The position numbers and the translations under genes were made by a program. The notes beneath the pieces are model-generated. The model worked only from the letters and a program-made list of their open reading frames with translations, had not been told where the DNA came from and searched no databases. Shown one piece after another: positions 1 through 11,331 of a stretch of 64,000 bases of DNA. Source of the stretch: Mixophyes australis (taxonomy: Eukaryota; Chordata; Amphibia; Anura; Limnodynastidae). The number at the start of each line of letters is the position of its first letter. Position 1 is the stretch's first letter. The DNA lies in assembly GCA_036250195.1 (NCBI GenBank), contig JAVHZZ010000001.1, positions 394,688,283 through 394,752,282 of the forward strand, read 5' to 3'.

Positions 1-290
1 ACCTGGACTGCGTAGAGGAGTGGGTCACCACAATATATCTTAAAAACCCTGAACTTTTATGAATCGCACCAATAAATGTACCTGGACTGCGTAGAGGAGT
101 GGGTCACCACAATATATTAAAAACCCTGAACTTTTATGATTCGCACCAATAATTGTACCTGGACTGCGTAGAGGAGTGGGTCACCACAATATCTTAAAAA
201 CCCTGAACTTTTATGATTCGCACCAATAATTGTACCTGGACTGCGTAGAGGAGTGGGCACTGGGCACCACAATAAAATATATAAAAAACC
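1..290 (-). repeat. 78-bp satellite units of element A
   Basis: About four imperfect ~78-79-bp units, each containing the minus-strand motif ctctacgcagtccaggta. They match the large satellite in element B (32282-37915). The array runs off the left edge, so its full length is unknown. Confidence 0.9.
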
Positions 291-302
291 TTCAACAGAT
301 CT

Positions 303-390
303 GCATTACACTACACATACGGCTGCTCCTCCATCCTCTCCATCATATACATGTTGGAGTTTTAGCGTGTGACAACCTCTTGTTTTTGAT
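303..390 (-). pseudogene. Displaced transposase CDS fragment in element A tail
   Basis: About 80 bp that match, at roughly 80% by eye on the minus strand, the coding segment at 30497-30560 of element B (the stretch around VTRWNSTLYML). The fragment lies inside the 3' repeat region, more than 1.3 kb downstream of the transposase stop. The segment it represents falls within the ~640 bp deleted from the main transposase of element A. It encodes no complete domain. Confidence 0.7.
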
Positions 391-493
391 AATGTCAGTG
401 CATTTTGAATATTTTTCAATTTGCCCCACACCACTGAATGTACTTTATCTATGATACGCAATACGCATCTATCTATCTTGACTGCGTAGTGTG

Positions 494-1186
494 GTGGCCC
501 CGGTACACAATTTGGTACCGAGGCCACAATATAATTAAAAAAACCCTCCACGTGTCTGAATTCCACCAAACAAGTATCTGGACTGCATAGTGGGGTGGCC
601 CCGGTACCCAATTTGATACCGGGGCCACAATACCTCCTCCAAACATGGTACAGACAATTCGTCATTGAGATCCCAGACAGACAGGGTCAAAGTGTTATTG
701 TTTGACTTTGTAAACCCAAAAAACTGTCCCTGTTGCACATAGTTGTGCAATGAAGACTGACTTTTTCATTTAAAGGCACGATCTTTCAAGTGTAGTGTTT
801 GTAAGTCTAAGTCATATTATACTTTTGGTAAAATTGGTTTATTTTGTTCCTCTTTATGGTAATTAATTAGTAATAGAATTAAAGTAGGAAATAGAATTAA
901 AGTATGAAATAGAATTAAAGTAGGAAATAGAGTGGTATAGAGTTGTAGTGTGGTATAGATAGAGTGGTCCACACAATATAATAATAAAACCCTCAACTGC
1001 TCTGAATTCCACCAAACAAGTATCTGGACTGCGTAGTGTGGTGGCCCCGGTACACAATTTGGTACCGAGGCCACAATATAATTAAAAAATTGGGCATCAA
1101 CTGTCACCGTTGTTTAATATCTGATACACCTAAATATGGACTGCACAGTGGAGTGGCCCCGGTAGTAAATTTGGTGCCGGGGCCAC
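494..1186. repeat. Four 34-bp palindromic repeats (GTGGCCCCGGTA)
   Basis: Imperfect palindromes of 34 bp lie at 494-527, 595-628, 1041-1074 and 1153-1186. Each has arms GTGGCCCCGGTA / TACCGGGGCCAC around an AT-rich centre. They are embedded in longer ~100-bp units that also carry the gactgcgtag motif of the satellite. Element B has counterparts at 31980-32013 and 32169-32202. Confidence 0.85.
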
Positions 1187-1590
1187 AATACCTCCTCCAA
1201 CTTCCAAGTGTAGTGTTTATAAAGACACACAGCGTCGAAGTGTTATTAGTTGACTTTCTTAACCCTAAAATTGTCCCTGTTGCAAATATTCGTGCAATGG
1301 ACAGTTACTTTTCTATTGAAAGACTCAAGCTTTCAAGTGTAGTGTTTATAAAATATAAACAACAATACAGTAGTTTTAGAGCACGTCAATACCTCTTGTT
1401 TTAAATTATGACACGGCATTTTACTTTTGGTTTAATTTCTTGAATTTTTTTACATTTGGTTTTACTTTTAGAACATGGCAAACGACTGTTGCTTGGTCAT
1501 ATAATGCAAAAAAAAAAGTTCCAAGATGGAATTGTCCTTGGGCCCTCACACCCACCCTTATGTTGTTGAAATAGGACATGCACACTTTAA

Positions 1591-1650
1591 CAAACCAATC
1601 ATTTCAGCGACAGGGCCTACCAAACAACTTTGGCTGAAATGATTGGTTTG
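1591..1650 (-). other. Conserved hairpin downstream of transposase (element A)
   Basis: Perfect 18-bp inverted repeat (1591-1608 and 1633-1650, arm CAAACCAATCATTTCAGC) with a 24-nt loop. It lies about 60 bp downstream of the transposase stop codon. The same stem sits in the same place in element B (31651-31710), although the surrounding sequence has diverged. It could be a 3'-end processing, RNA stability or protein-binding structure; the sequence does not say which. Confidence 0.85.
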
Positions 1651-1707
1651 TTTGGGCCCCCACACCAAAAAAGCTATTCATCTCTCCCTGTACAGACTAA
1701 ACAGGCT

Positions 1708-4063
1708 CTACTGAGGCAAGATGTCGTCCTCATCCTCAACCTCTGATTCCTCTCCCCCTACAGTGTGTACTTCCTCCTCATCACACATTATCAATTCGTC
1801 CCCGCTGGACTCCACAACCACAGGTCCCTCTGTAGTATCTGGAGGGCAGTGCTGTACTTCATTGAGGAATTGATTATTCATTTTTATAAACATCATTTTT
1901 TCAACGTTGTGAGGAAGCAACCTCCTTCGCCGCTCACTGACCAGGTTCCCCGCTGCACTAAAAACTCTTTCCGAGTACACACTGGAGGGGGGACAACTCA
2001 GGTAAAATAGAGCCAGTTTGTACAGGGGCTTCCAAACTGCCTTTTTTTCCTGCCAGTAACAATATGGACTGTCTGACATGTCTACTTGGATGGTGTCAGC
2101 AAAGTAATCATCCACAATTTTTTCTATTGTGACAGCATCCAATGCAGCGAGAGTAGACATGTCTGCAATGGTTGGCAGGTCCTTCAGTCCGGACCAGATG
2201 TTATCAGCATCCCCGCCAGTGGTAGGTACTGGCTGAATGCCGAAAGTGTCCAGCAATTTTGCGGGCCACCGCAAGCATCTCCTGCACACCCCTGTCACTC
2301 TTGAGGTAATGCTGCACCACCAAATTAATGGTGTGGGCAAAACATGGGACGTGCTTTAAATTGCCCATATTTAATGCCCGCACAATGTTACTGGCATTGT
2401 CTGACACCACAAATCCCCATGAGAGTCTAAGTGGGGTAAGCCACTGGGAGATAATTTCCCTCATTTTCTCTAATATGTTGTCAGCGTTGTGCCTCTTATT
2501 AAAGCCTGTAATGCACAATGTTGCCTGCCTTTGCATGAGCAGCCATTTTGTAGATGCTGCTACTGATGCAGCTGTTGCTGTTGCTGCGGAAGGGGATGCA
2601 TCTACCCAGTGGGCTGTCACAGTCATATAGTCCTTCGTTTGCCCAGAACCACTTGTCCACATGTTCGTGGTTAAGTGGACAGTGGGTACAACCGCATTTT
2701 TAAGAGCACTGAGGACACTTGATCGTACTTCTCTGTACATTTTTGGTATCGCCTGCCTAGTGAAGTGGAATCTCGAGGGGATTTGGTACCGGGGACACAA
2801 TACCTCCATCAACCCTCTAAATCCCACTCCACTGATGGCGGACACCGGGCGCACGTCTAACACCAACATTGCAGTTACAGCCGCAGTAATACGCTTTGCA
2901 ATAGGGTGACTACTATCGTATTTGGTGGTCATGGCAAACGACTGTTGGACGGTCAATTGTTTTGTGAAAGACTTAGCGGTCTTACGACTTCCCCTCTGGG
3001 AAGATGACCGACTAACAGCAGCAACAGCAGCAGTGGCAGTAGTAGGCGTACCGCTGCAGGATTCCTCGGATGAATCCCGTATTGAGGAGGACTCAGTCTG
3101 GCTGCTGACTTGGGCTGCAGGACTGAATCTGATGGAGATTGTGGAGGAAGTTGACGAGGAGGGTGTTGCTGGTGTGTATCCAACTGGACCACGGGATTTA
3201 GGTGTCCCTGTACCGATGAGGGTCCTAGCCCCAGTTCCTGAACTAACCACTGAACTATGAAGGTTATTCAGGTGACGTATAAGGGAGGATGTTCCTAGGT
3301 GGGCAAGATCCTTACCCCTGCTTATTTGAGCTTTACATAAGCTACATATTGCCATACATTGGTTGTCTGGATTTGGATAAAAATAACTCCAGACCGAAGA
3401 GGTGCATTTTTTGGTCTTCTGACCAGGCATGACGATGGGCTTTTTCATCCCATGGACATCAGCTGTTTCCCCCCCTGGTGCCTCATTTACAATAACCACA
3501 TCACCATCCTCATCATCAAGTTCCTCCACAGCGCCAGCTACATCATCAATAGCCTCCTCCCGAGCCACCTCTTCCCGTACAGTGATGGGAAGGTCAGGCT
3601 TGACAACCACCAACACCCTTGGACTCGCCTTGGGGATTTGTGATAATTTCTCTTTAGAAGGCAGAGTTGTTTGCTGTTTTGTTGCTGACAGCATAACTCT
3701 CTTCAATTTTTTGTAGGGGGGGGGAGGAGGAGGAGGGCTAAGATCCGTGGGTGAAGCTGAACCACTAGTCATGAACACGGGCCAGGGCCTAAGCCGTTCC
3801 TTGCCACTCCGTGTCGTAAATGGCATATTGGCAACTTTACGTTTCTCCTCAGATGATTTAAAGTTTCTCTTTTTGCTACTTTTTCTTAACTTGGGCTTTT
3901 TGGATTTTACATGCCCGGTACTACGAGATTGGGCATCGGGCTTGGAAGACGACGTTGATGGCATTTCATCGTCTATGTCATGACTAGTGGCAGCAGCTTC
4001 AGCATTAGGAGGAAGTGGGTCTTGATCTTTCCCTACTTTATCCTCCAAATTTTTGGTCTCCAT
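1708..4063 (-). pseudogene. hAT transposase, element A (internal deletion, catalytic D to N)
   Basis: BED-finger hAT transposase remnant. The chosen start is the ATG at 4063 (METKNLED), shared with element B; the upstream GTG in frame is not needed. Visible in order are a Ser/Lys-rich N-terminus, a BED zinc finger (CSLC then RHLNNLH), the RNase-H-like core with TTNMWTSG and SDNASN, a CFAH motif, and after a break the C-terminal dimerisation region (SVYSERVFSAAGNL, MMFIKMN) with an acidic tail. About 640 bp present in element B between STYR and GGDADNIW are missing at about 2225, and the reading frame changes there. The first catalytic Asp, which is D in B, C, D and E (TTDMWTSG), is Asn here. 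Two independent defects make this copy inactive. Confidence 0.95.
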
Positions 4064-4079
4064 TATATGTAGCACAAGA

Positions 4080-5310
4080 TACTGCAGAATGTGTGAACTT
4101 GGTAATATTGCAGTACCAATGGACTTATACTGCTGGATTGGTTTTGCAAATTTGGTTATAATTATTATATTTATTTATTTTTTTAAATTTTTTTTTTTTT
4201 TTTACTTTTTTTTTATTTTTAAAAAACTTGGGAATAGTGGGGAAATAACTATGCCCTTAGAAGCACAGAGCACAGGACACAGCACCACTGGACTGAACAG
4301 GACACGGCACAGGACCCAGCAGCACTACGGAACTCAGCAGGACAGAGCACAGGACACAGCACCACTGGACTGATACTGCAGAATGTGTGAACTTGGTAAT
4401 ATTGCAGTACCAATGGACTTATACTGCTGGATTGGTTTTGCAAATTTGGTTATAATTATTATATTTTATTTTTTTTTTAAATTTTTTATTTTTTTTTACT
4501 TTTTTTTTATTTTTAAAAAACTTGGGAATAGTGGGGAAATAACTATGCCCTTAGAAGCACAGAGCACAGGACACAGCACCACTGGACTGAACAGGACACG
4601 GCACAGGACCCAGCAGCACTACGGAACTCAGCAGGACAGAGCACAGGACACAGCAATACTGGACTGATACTGCAGAATGTGTGAACTTGGTAATATTGCA
4701 GTACCAATGGACTTATAATGCTGGATTGGTTTTGCAAATTTGGTTATAATTATTATATATTTATTTTTTTTAAAAAAATTTTATTTTTTTTTACTTTTTT
4801 TTTATTTTTTAAAAACTTGGGAATAATGGGAAAATAACTATGCCCTTAGAAGCACAGAGCACAGGACACAGCACCACTGGACTGAACAGGACACGGCACA
4901 GCACCCAGCAGCACTACGGAACTCAGCAGGACAGAGCACAGGACACAGCACCACTGGACTGATACTGCAGAATGTGTAAACTTTGTAATATTGCAGTACC
5001 ACTGGACTTTTACTGCTGAATGTGTGAACTTGGTAATATTGCAGTACCAATGGGCTTATACTGCAGGATTGGTTGTGCAAATTTTGTGGTAATTAAAAAA
5101 AATTTAAGTAGTTTTTGGTATTTTTTAAAAAAACTTTTTTTTATTTTTTTAAACACAGGGGAATATTGGGGAAATAACTATGCCCTTAGAAGCACAGAGC
5201 ACAGGACACAGCACCACTGGACTGAACAGGACACAGCACAGGACCCAGCAGCACCACTGACCTCAGAAGGACAGAGCACAGCACACAGCACCACTGGACT
5301 GATACTGCAG
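4080..5310 (-). repeat. ~294-340-bp tandem repeats in 5' region of element A
   Basis: About four units, recognised by the motif gcccttagaagcacagag recurring near 4252, 4546, 4841 and 5180. Spacings are 294, about 294 and about 340 bp. Each unit holds an AT-rich T/A tract, a CAG-rich block (ggacacagcaccactgg) and a block with ttggtaatattgcagtacc. The array lies between the promoter-like region and the transposase ATG. Element B has about three related units. Confidence 0.92.
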
Positions 5311-5435
5311 AACACAGCACAGCACAGCACAGCACAGCACAGCACAGCACAGCACTAAACAGCACAGCACAGCACTAAACAGCACAGAACTAAACAGCAC
5401 AGAACTAAACAGCACAGAACTAAACAGCACAGAGG
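5311..5435. repeat. (CAGCA)n microsatellite and derived repeats
   Basis: Simple pentanucleotide run of cagca from about 5313 to 5355, followed by several cagcacagaactaaa units. Element B has only a short related stretch here, so this is a local expansion in element A. Confidence 0.9.
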
Positions 5436-5479
5436 ACCACCTAACACACCCTCCCTCTACCCTGATCAATGCCCGAGTG

Positions 5480-5509
5480 AAGATGGCGGCGACTAGCGGG
5501 GAATTTATA
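5480..5509 (-). promoter_or_regulatory. TATA box plus YY1-type motif, element A
   Basis: The minus strand reads TATAAATT (5502-5509), followed within 15 bp by GCCGCCATCTT (5480-5490), the core of the vertebrate YY1 site. Both are conserved at 27478-27507 in element B. The position just inside the 5' terminal repeat suggests the transposase promoter; this is inferred from motif and place only. Confidence 0.55.
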
Positions 5510-5676
5510 GGATCCGAGTATCGCGAGATCCGACAACGGGATTATGAGTCAGAGCCTCAGTTTCACTTTTGAATTTGGCGCCAATACCCGGATCTGTCTC
5601 GGATCCGACTCGGATCCGCAACGTTCGGGTGGGCTCGGATTTCATAAATCCGAGTGCGCTCATCCCTAGTTAATAC

Positions 5677-6489
5677 TGAATTGAAAATACAAAAACTGAT
5701 TTAGTATATATCAGTCATGGGAATAAATTTATTAAGCTGTGGGTTTGAAAAACTACCTTGTGTTTTTTACACTTTCATACAGTCGATTATAAGTACTTAA
5801 GTTCTACCATTTTTCCATGGGCCTGTATTCTGCATTTAAAGGTGCTACAAAAAGACACAGAGATCTTATCAGATGAGTGCAGAGGTTACTGATGTGGTGC
5901 TGGGGTGTGGAGACACAAGTAGCTGGACTAGTTGAAATTTTTACATTTACTTTTACATTTACAATTACATGCCTTTCTATCTAGTGGCTTCTAAAATATG
6001 TACCTGGTTTACCACATTATGTTTATCCACCCATGTCTTCATAATGACTCCTGAGGTCTAATTCATCAAGGAATGCATTCTGAGTGCAGCGTATGTTAGT
6101 TTAAAAACGCACGTAAAACGGCTCTGCCTACTCCCAAGGTCAACAAGGAATGTATCTGAAGATACATGTGCTGATGAATTCAGGTGTAAGTCTGCTCTAC
6201 TACACAAGACACTGCAGGATAAATCCAATACCTATGTGGATTATAAATTCACAAAAGAACGCACAGAGCAAAAAAATCAAATCAAATGAATGTCACCTGT
6301 TAATAAAATAGACTTTAGTGATAAAATAGAAAAACAATGTTTTTTATATATAATGCACCCTCCCCCCCCCCCCCCCCCCCCCCCCGGCGAAATACATTTA
6401 TTAGGATGTTCTTAATGTCTACTGAGCATAAAATTCATGTTTACAGTTGCTTCTGATTGCAAACACATGTTCTAGCATACATAGGAGAC
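5677..6489. other. Unassigned AT-rich spacer with poly-C run
   Basis: No gene seen. It contains a run of about 24 C at 6362-6385. A short stretch near 5725-5755 (attaagctgtgggtttgaaa) resembles one end of the MITE at 62690. A possible MITE remnant at about 6049-6190 has imperfect inverted ends (taattcatcaagg and tgatgaattcagg). Confidence 0.5.
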
Positions 6490-8390
6490 ATCACTACTGA
6501 TCAGGACTTAGACCAGCTCTGTAGCTGGAGCAAGTAGTATAGCAGAAAAGCAAGCCACTTTGAGATGCCTAGAGCTTGCTTCAGACATGGCAGGGTGCGC
6601 TTCAGTGCAAAACGCCCCTTCCCTTTCCCATTCAGTCCCTGAAACCTTAGACTGTAGTAAGTGTCCTTTGCATTCGAAGATGCGGACAAGGCTGCGTTTA
6701 CTGGCGCATGTCCCGGTTCTGCACATGTGCAGAGGGATTTTGCGTATGATACGCTCAAAATCAGGCAACCAATATAGAGACTGACAGAGTGGCTCAGCAA
6801 AATAAGAACGATTTGCAAGGAAAATCAATCTAGCTACTGCATGCAAAATAGATTGTAGGGATGAGAGTCTGATTTGAGGAAGATCGGTAGAGAGGGAATT
6901 ACAATAGTCGATTCGGAAGCTGATGAGTGCATGAGTTAAAGCTTTTGCAGTGTCTTGTGTGAGATATGTGCATATTCTGGAAATGATTTTTAGATGTATG
7001 CAACATGATTTAAATATACAGTCGATGTGGGGAACAAGGATAGTTCTGAGTCAAGAATCACACCTAGGCAGCGAGCTTGCAGGGCGAGATTTATGGTAAT
7101 GCTGTCAACATAAAACGAAATGTGTCAGGTAGGTAACTACTGTTGGTGGGGGGAAATATATTATTAACTAAGATTGAGTTTGAGTCGCAAGAGGACATCC
7201 TAGATGAAATGGCAGAAAGACAGTCAGTAACACGGGACAACACCGATGGTGAGAGATCAGGAGTGGATAGATAAATTTGGGTATCATCCGCATAGAGATG
7301 ATACTGAAATTCAAAGGAACTTTTTCGTTTTCCAAGAGAAGTCGTGTAGATAGAGAGCAGCAAGTACTGATCCATGTGGTTCTCCAACTGAAATAGGAAA
7401 TGTACAGAGGTGGATCCAGAGAAATTAACAATGAAAGTGCTATTGAATAGGTAGGAAAAGAATCAGGATAAGACAGTGTCTTGAAAAACTAGGGATTGTA
7501 GTTTTGTATGTGAAGAAAGTGGTCAACAATGTCAAATGTAGCAGAGAGATCCAGGAGAATTAGAAGAGAGTAATGGACTTTAGTTTTAGCAGTGACCAAA
7601 TCATTGGCAACCTTAGTTAACGCATTCTCTGTCAAGTGTTGAAAACAAAAGCCTGGCTGAAGAGGATCCAATAGATTGCTTGCAGAAAGAAAGGCGACTG
7701 TAGGAAATTTTCTCGAGAAGCTTGGAGGGTAATTGGAGCTGAGAGATGGGAAGGTAATTTGAGACAAAGTTTGGGTTACAATTTTTTTTTCAGAATAAGA
7801 GTAATCACTTCATGCTTGAATAATGATGGAAAGTTACCAGTAGAGATAGAGAGAGAGATTACAGATTTTAGTTAGAAGTGGAAGGAGTACAGTAGATAAA
7901 GATCTACCAATTTGTGAGGAGATAGGATCAAGGGACATTTCATCTTCATTTGTGGTATCAGATGAAGAGAGGGCGTCAGAGGGTGCTGGAAAGAAATTGA
8001 GCTGATTGCTTTTTGAGGTCGGATCTTATCAACCTTGTCCTTGAAGTAGGAAGCAAGATCCTAGGCACTGATAGTAGTCGGGGGTTTTGGGGTGGGAGGG
8101 TTGAGAAGAGATTTAAATGTGTTAAAAATGTGTTTGGGGTTAGAAGCCTCAGCAGAGATGAGAGATTGGAAGTATGTTTGTTTAGCAGTATCCAGAGTGT
8201 TTTCGATAGGAGTGGTAGCTAGCAATATATGTGAGAAAATCATTAGAGGTACAAGATTTATGCCCCTGACATTCCGCTTTAAGAGAAAGTTTTTCATTTT
8301 GTGTTACTATAGTGTCCCACGGCTGACATCGAAATTATCGCGAAGTATGCCTTCTGCCTTCCTTTCTCAAGCCTGAGCAACCCACTTTGT
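6490..8390 (-). mobile_element. CR1/L2-like LINE fragment (reverse transcriptase)
   Basis: Decayed non-LTR retrotransposon on the minus strand, with reverse transcriptase pieces in three frames. Around 8061-8297 is the N-terminal RT region (SNPKHIFNTFKSLLNPP). Around 7489-7767 is the block LLILLDLSATFDIVDH, and around 7091-7387 the catalytic YADDTQIYLS. Around 6700-6846 is the C-terminal SLYWLP motif, which corresponds to the LHWLP signature of CR1/L2-type elements. Frameshifts separate these pieces, no 5' endonuclease ORF was seen, and the copy is dead. Borders are approximate. Confidence 0.88.
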
Positions 8391-9500
8391 GTATTCCTCC
8401 TTGTCTTCCATACCAGTTCCACGGAGGTGGTAAGGAGGAGGAATAAACAAACAAGATTCTGATCCTACAGATGACTGCTGCTACAAATTATATTCAGAGA
8501 TGATACAGAGATGAAAGTCATCCATGCTGCAAGCCGAAGCACCTGAACTTGAAAGTAACTGTCAGTGCTGGACATACTTAGAGGAAAACTTTCTAGGGAG
8601 ACAGAGATCAGAGTAAAACACCAAAAAGAAATCCAGAGACCAAGTCAACACACTAGTCGTGGCCACAGATCTTGAGTAGTCAACTGGATCCAGTTGTGCT
8701 TGACTTCACTGTTATGCCTACTGCTAAGCCATTGGGGTATATTAAATCTTATAATTCCTGAATGGAAGTTTTTGACAAAGAAACATTTCAAAAATATTAC
8801 CAACAATCTATTAATACATTTTTCAAATCCTAAGACACATTTTGCCCAAAAAGGACAAAAAAGTGGCATGCGACTTTCTATACAGATGGGGCACTAAACA
8901 AAGCCAACATTAAGAACAAACCCCCTTATCCACTTTCACTTACCTGAAACTACTCTATTTTCTCAATACACACCTTCCCCTTCAATACATATTGCCCCAT
9001 GGATGAAAAACTTAGTCCAGGAGTGGGGCAGAATACACAAGCATGTATTAAACTTACTGCCACTATGTGCAATTAAATGATAGAGGGGTTGCAGGTAACG
9101 GGAGGAGCAGAGGTGGTCAACATCTACAGGATGCTGCCTCAATTGTGGTTAACTAACATTTTTTTCAGAAACCAGGGTGAAAGGTAGGGAAGTGAGATTT
9201 TTATTTCCAATTTTGCACGCGCTCCAAAGTTTCTTATTATATGAGACAGAAAAATATTATGAAAATGATGATGGCAAGATCGAGAGGGAGTCAGCTACTA
9301 CTACCACCTACAACCAGCTAGTCACTAGACTAGGATTATACCTCTGTAAGAGTAGGTTAATGCAGACAGACATGACTTTCTGACTCTCCCCTCTATCAAC
9401 TGACTCCGTATGATGAAACCCTAATAAATTATTTTCTCATTTTCAAAAATTTGTTTTGGCTAGGTATGCACATTCACAGAATTCCTAGACTGTTATAGTC
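8391..9500. other. No recognised feature
   Basis: AT-rich sequence with only short ORFs (for example near 8694-8897 and 9177-9383) that match no family I recognise. It may contain old retrotransposon debris. Confidence 0.4.
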
Positions 9501-9780
9501 ATAGAAACTATAGATGTTCGGGCTTGGTTCTCCGAGAACCGTGCCCATCCAAACTTAGCGGATCCGAGTACCAAGCGAGCCAGCTGAGTACTTTTGTGCA
9601 CCATCGGAAGTGAAAACGAAGCAAAACGTCATCATTGTGTCGTCGGATCTCATTAATTTTGGATTCTATAAGTACCAACCTCAACGGCGAACTAGCGCCA
9701 TTTCACAGAGAGACACAAAGAGGTAACATGGTTCTTGGCAGTCTCTAGTGCAGTTGGGCAGCGTCATATCTAAAACAGAA

Positions 9781-10190
9781 GAGTAGGGGTGGCAGTTTTC
9801 TTAAATGTCTCCAGTGACATTCTACTGAGTTATTGCTCACACAGAAACAGGAGAGGTCCATTGCTCCAATGCTAATTGTCATTGCCGAAATAGAAATAAT
9901 AGGGCTATCAGAGTTCTTCAAAATCTGCAGTCACATTGTATTGTGCCATAGCTCACCCAGAAATATTAGGGCTGGCAGTGTTTTTAAAAGTCTCCAGTGA
10001 CATTCTACTGTGCCATAGCTCATACATAAACAGGAGGGGCGGCAGTCTTCAGTAACATTATAATGGTCACTCTCCAGTCTAAGTGTCATTGGTCACACAG
10101 AAACAGGGGTAGCTGTGTTCTTGTCTCTCTCCAGTCTTCAGTCACATTATAATGGTCACTCTCCAGTCTCAGTCATGATGATCCTAATCC
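9781..10190. repeat. Degenerate ~100-bp repeats in 5' region of element E
   Basis: Recurring blocks such as gtctccagtgacattctact, agctcacccagaaa and cacagaaacaggag indicate about four diverged units. They occupy the same place (5' end, upstream of coding sequence) as the arrays in elements A-D. Confidence 0.65.
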
Positions 10191-10316
10191 CTCTACCTCA
10201 TGTGCTAAAGCCTATGTTCAAGAGCACAGTGGTTTTAAGAGTCAGGGAAACAAAGATGTAAAAAAAAGCTTGTACCTTTTTAAAGAAAAACACACCTCTC
10301 TAATAAAGGTGAAAGT

Positions 10317-11330
10317 TTACTGTAGAAGAACATAAAATTGCAAACATGCCATTCTACCCAAAATATTAACAAGCATACCAGCATCAGCCAGCTCCCTTCT
10401 CTCAGCTAGATCCCAGCACCTGCAATCTACACTGTCATCAACCTCACCCTCATCAGTGTGCACATCATCCTCACACAATACTAATTCATCCGCCCTGGAA
10501 TCCACAATTACAGAAGTCTCTGTACTTTGATGTAATTGCTGGTAATGGCCTTTCCTGTCGACTTTGTAGTTCATTTTACGACAGAGCTGTCACAATTTTT
10601 GGTCAATTCTTTTACACCACACCAAATGTCAAAATGCACTTGCCAAAGAAACTGAAGGAGGATGAATTGTCGTGTCATGTACCACTTCAGCTTGCTGACC
10701 AGGAGCTCATTGCATAAATTGAGATCTGGGTCAGCTGGAAAGAAACAGGAGACATAGCTCTTAAACCTAGGATCATGCACAGTTGCCAAAATATAGTGAT
10801 CCGATTTCAAGTTGTTGATAACTCTCGGATCCTGGTGAAGCGAATAAAGTACTTAATCTACAAGTCCAACATAGTTAGCGAAATTGCTTAGTTTCATCTC
10901 CTCCTTCAATTTCTCTAAAAGTCTAATTAGGGGAATCACTTGACTCAAGCTAACAGTGTCTGAACTCACATCACAGGTGACTTGCACAGCACCTTTCACA
11001 ACACTGAAAGTATTCTCCACTGTGGTGGACTAAAGTACATTTCCCCTCAAATTCGATTCTTTTTCCAGCAGCTGCAATCTCCTACATTCTGTTGCAGAAT
11101 GCAGAAAATGATCCAAATAATTTCGGGACACAGACAGCATCTCCTGCATGTCACTGTTAAATGCTCTATACCATCAAGTTGATAGTATGAGCAAAACAGG
11201 GAATGTGATGGAATTTCCCCCCGCTGTAATGCTCTCACAATATTGGTGGCGTTATCACAAATGTCATATCCTCAGGAGAGTCCAAGTGGGATATGCCATG
11301 TTGCAATGACATCGGTTGCCAGCGGTATGC
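10317..11330 (-). pseudogene. Inverted C-terminal half of hAT transposase (element E)
   Basis: On the minus strand, pieces in several frames match the second half of the element D transposase. These include the acidic C-terminus (DELVLCEDDVHTDEGE), the HYILATVHDPRFKSY block and the region FDIWCGVKELTKN. Further right is a segment equivalent to the SDNANNIVRALQLG and CFAH block. The SERVFS dimerisation block is missing between these parts. The orientation is opposite to that expected from the element's ends. Confidence 0.85.
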
Positions 11331-11331
11331 A

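Larger units (their letters stand above)
1..5668 (-). mobile_element. hAT element A (partial, defective)
   Basis: Minus-strand hAT DNA transposon whose 3' end lies left of the window. Its 5' terminus is at 5668, where the minus strand reads TAGGGATGAGCGCACTCGG, nearly the same as the 5' end of element B. The 8 bp beyond it (5669-5676, gttaatac) would be one copy of the target-site duplication; the other copy is not visible. From 5' to 3' it holds a TATA/YY1-like promoter region, about four ~294-340-bp repeats, a broken transposase, an 18-bp hairpin, palindromic GTGGCCCCGG repeats and the start of the 78-bp satellite. It is the same family as element B, in opposite orientation, and cannot be autonomous. 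Confidence 0.93.

Noticed and set aside
54..120. tRNA or other structured host RNA genes in the window
   Set aside because: I looked for tRNA-like A/B boxes and rRNA-like blocks on both strands and saw none convincing. The hairpins found are explained by MITEs or transposon tails.
2953..3983. Plus-strand and alternate-frame ORFs over the element A transposase
   Set aside because: Shadows of the minus-strand gene. The same shadows appear over element B and track its codons.
6362..6385. Poly-C run as a functional element
   Set aside because: A plain homopolymer of about 24 C in AT-rich spacer, likely unstable and possibly miscounted. No associated motif.
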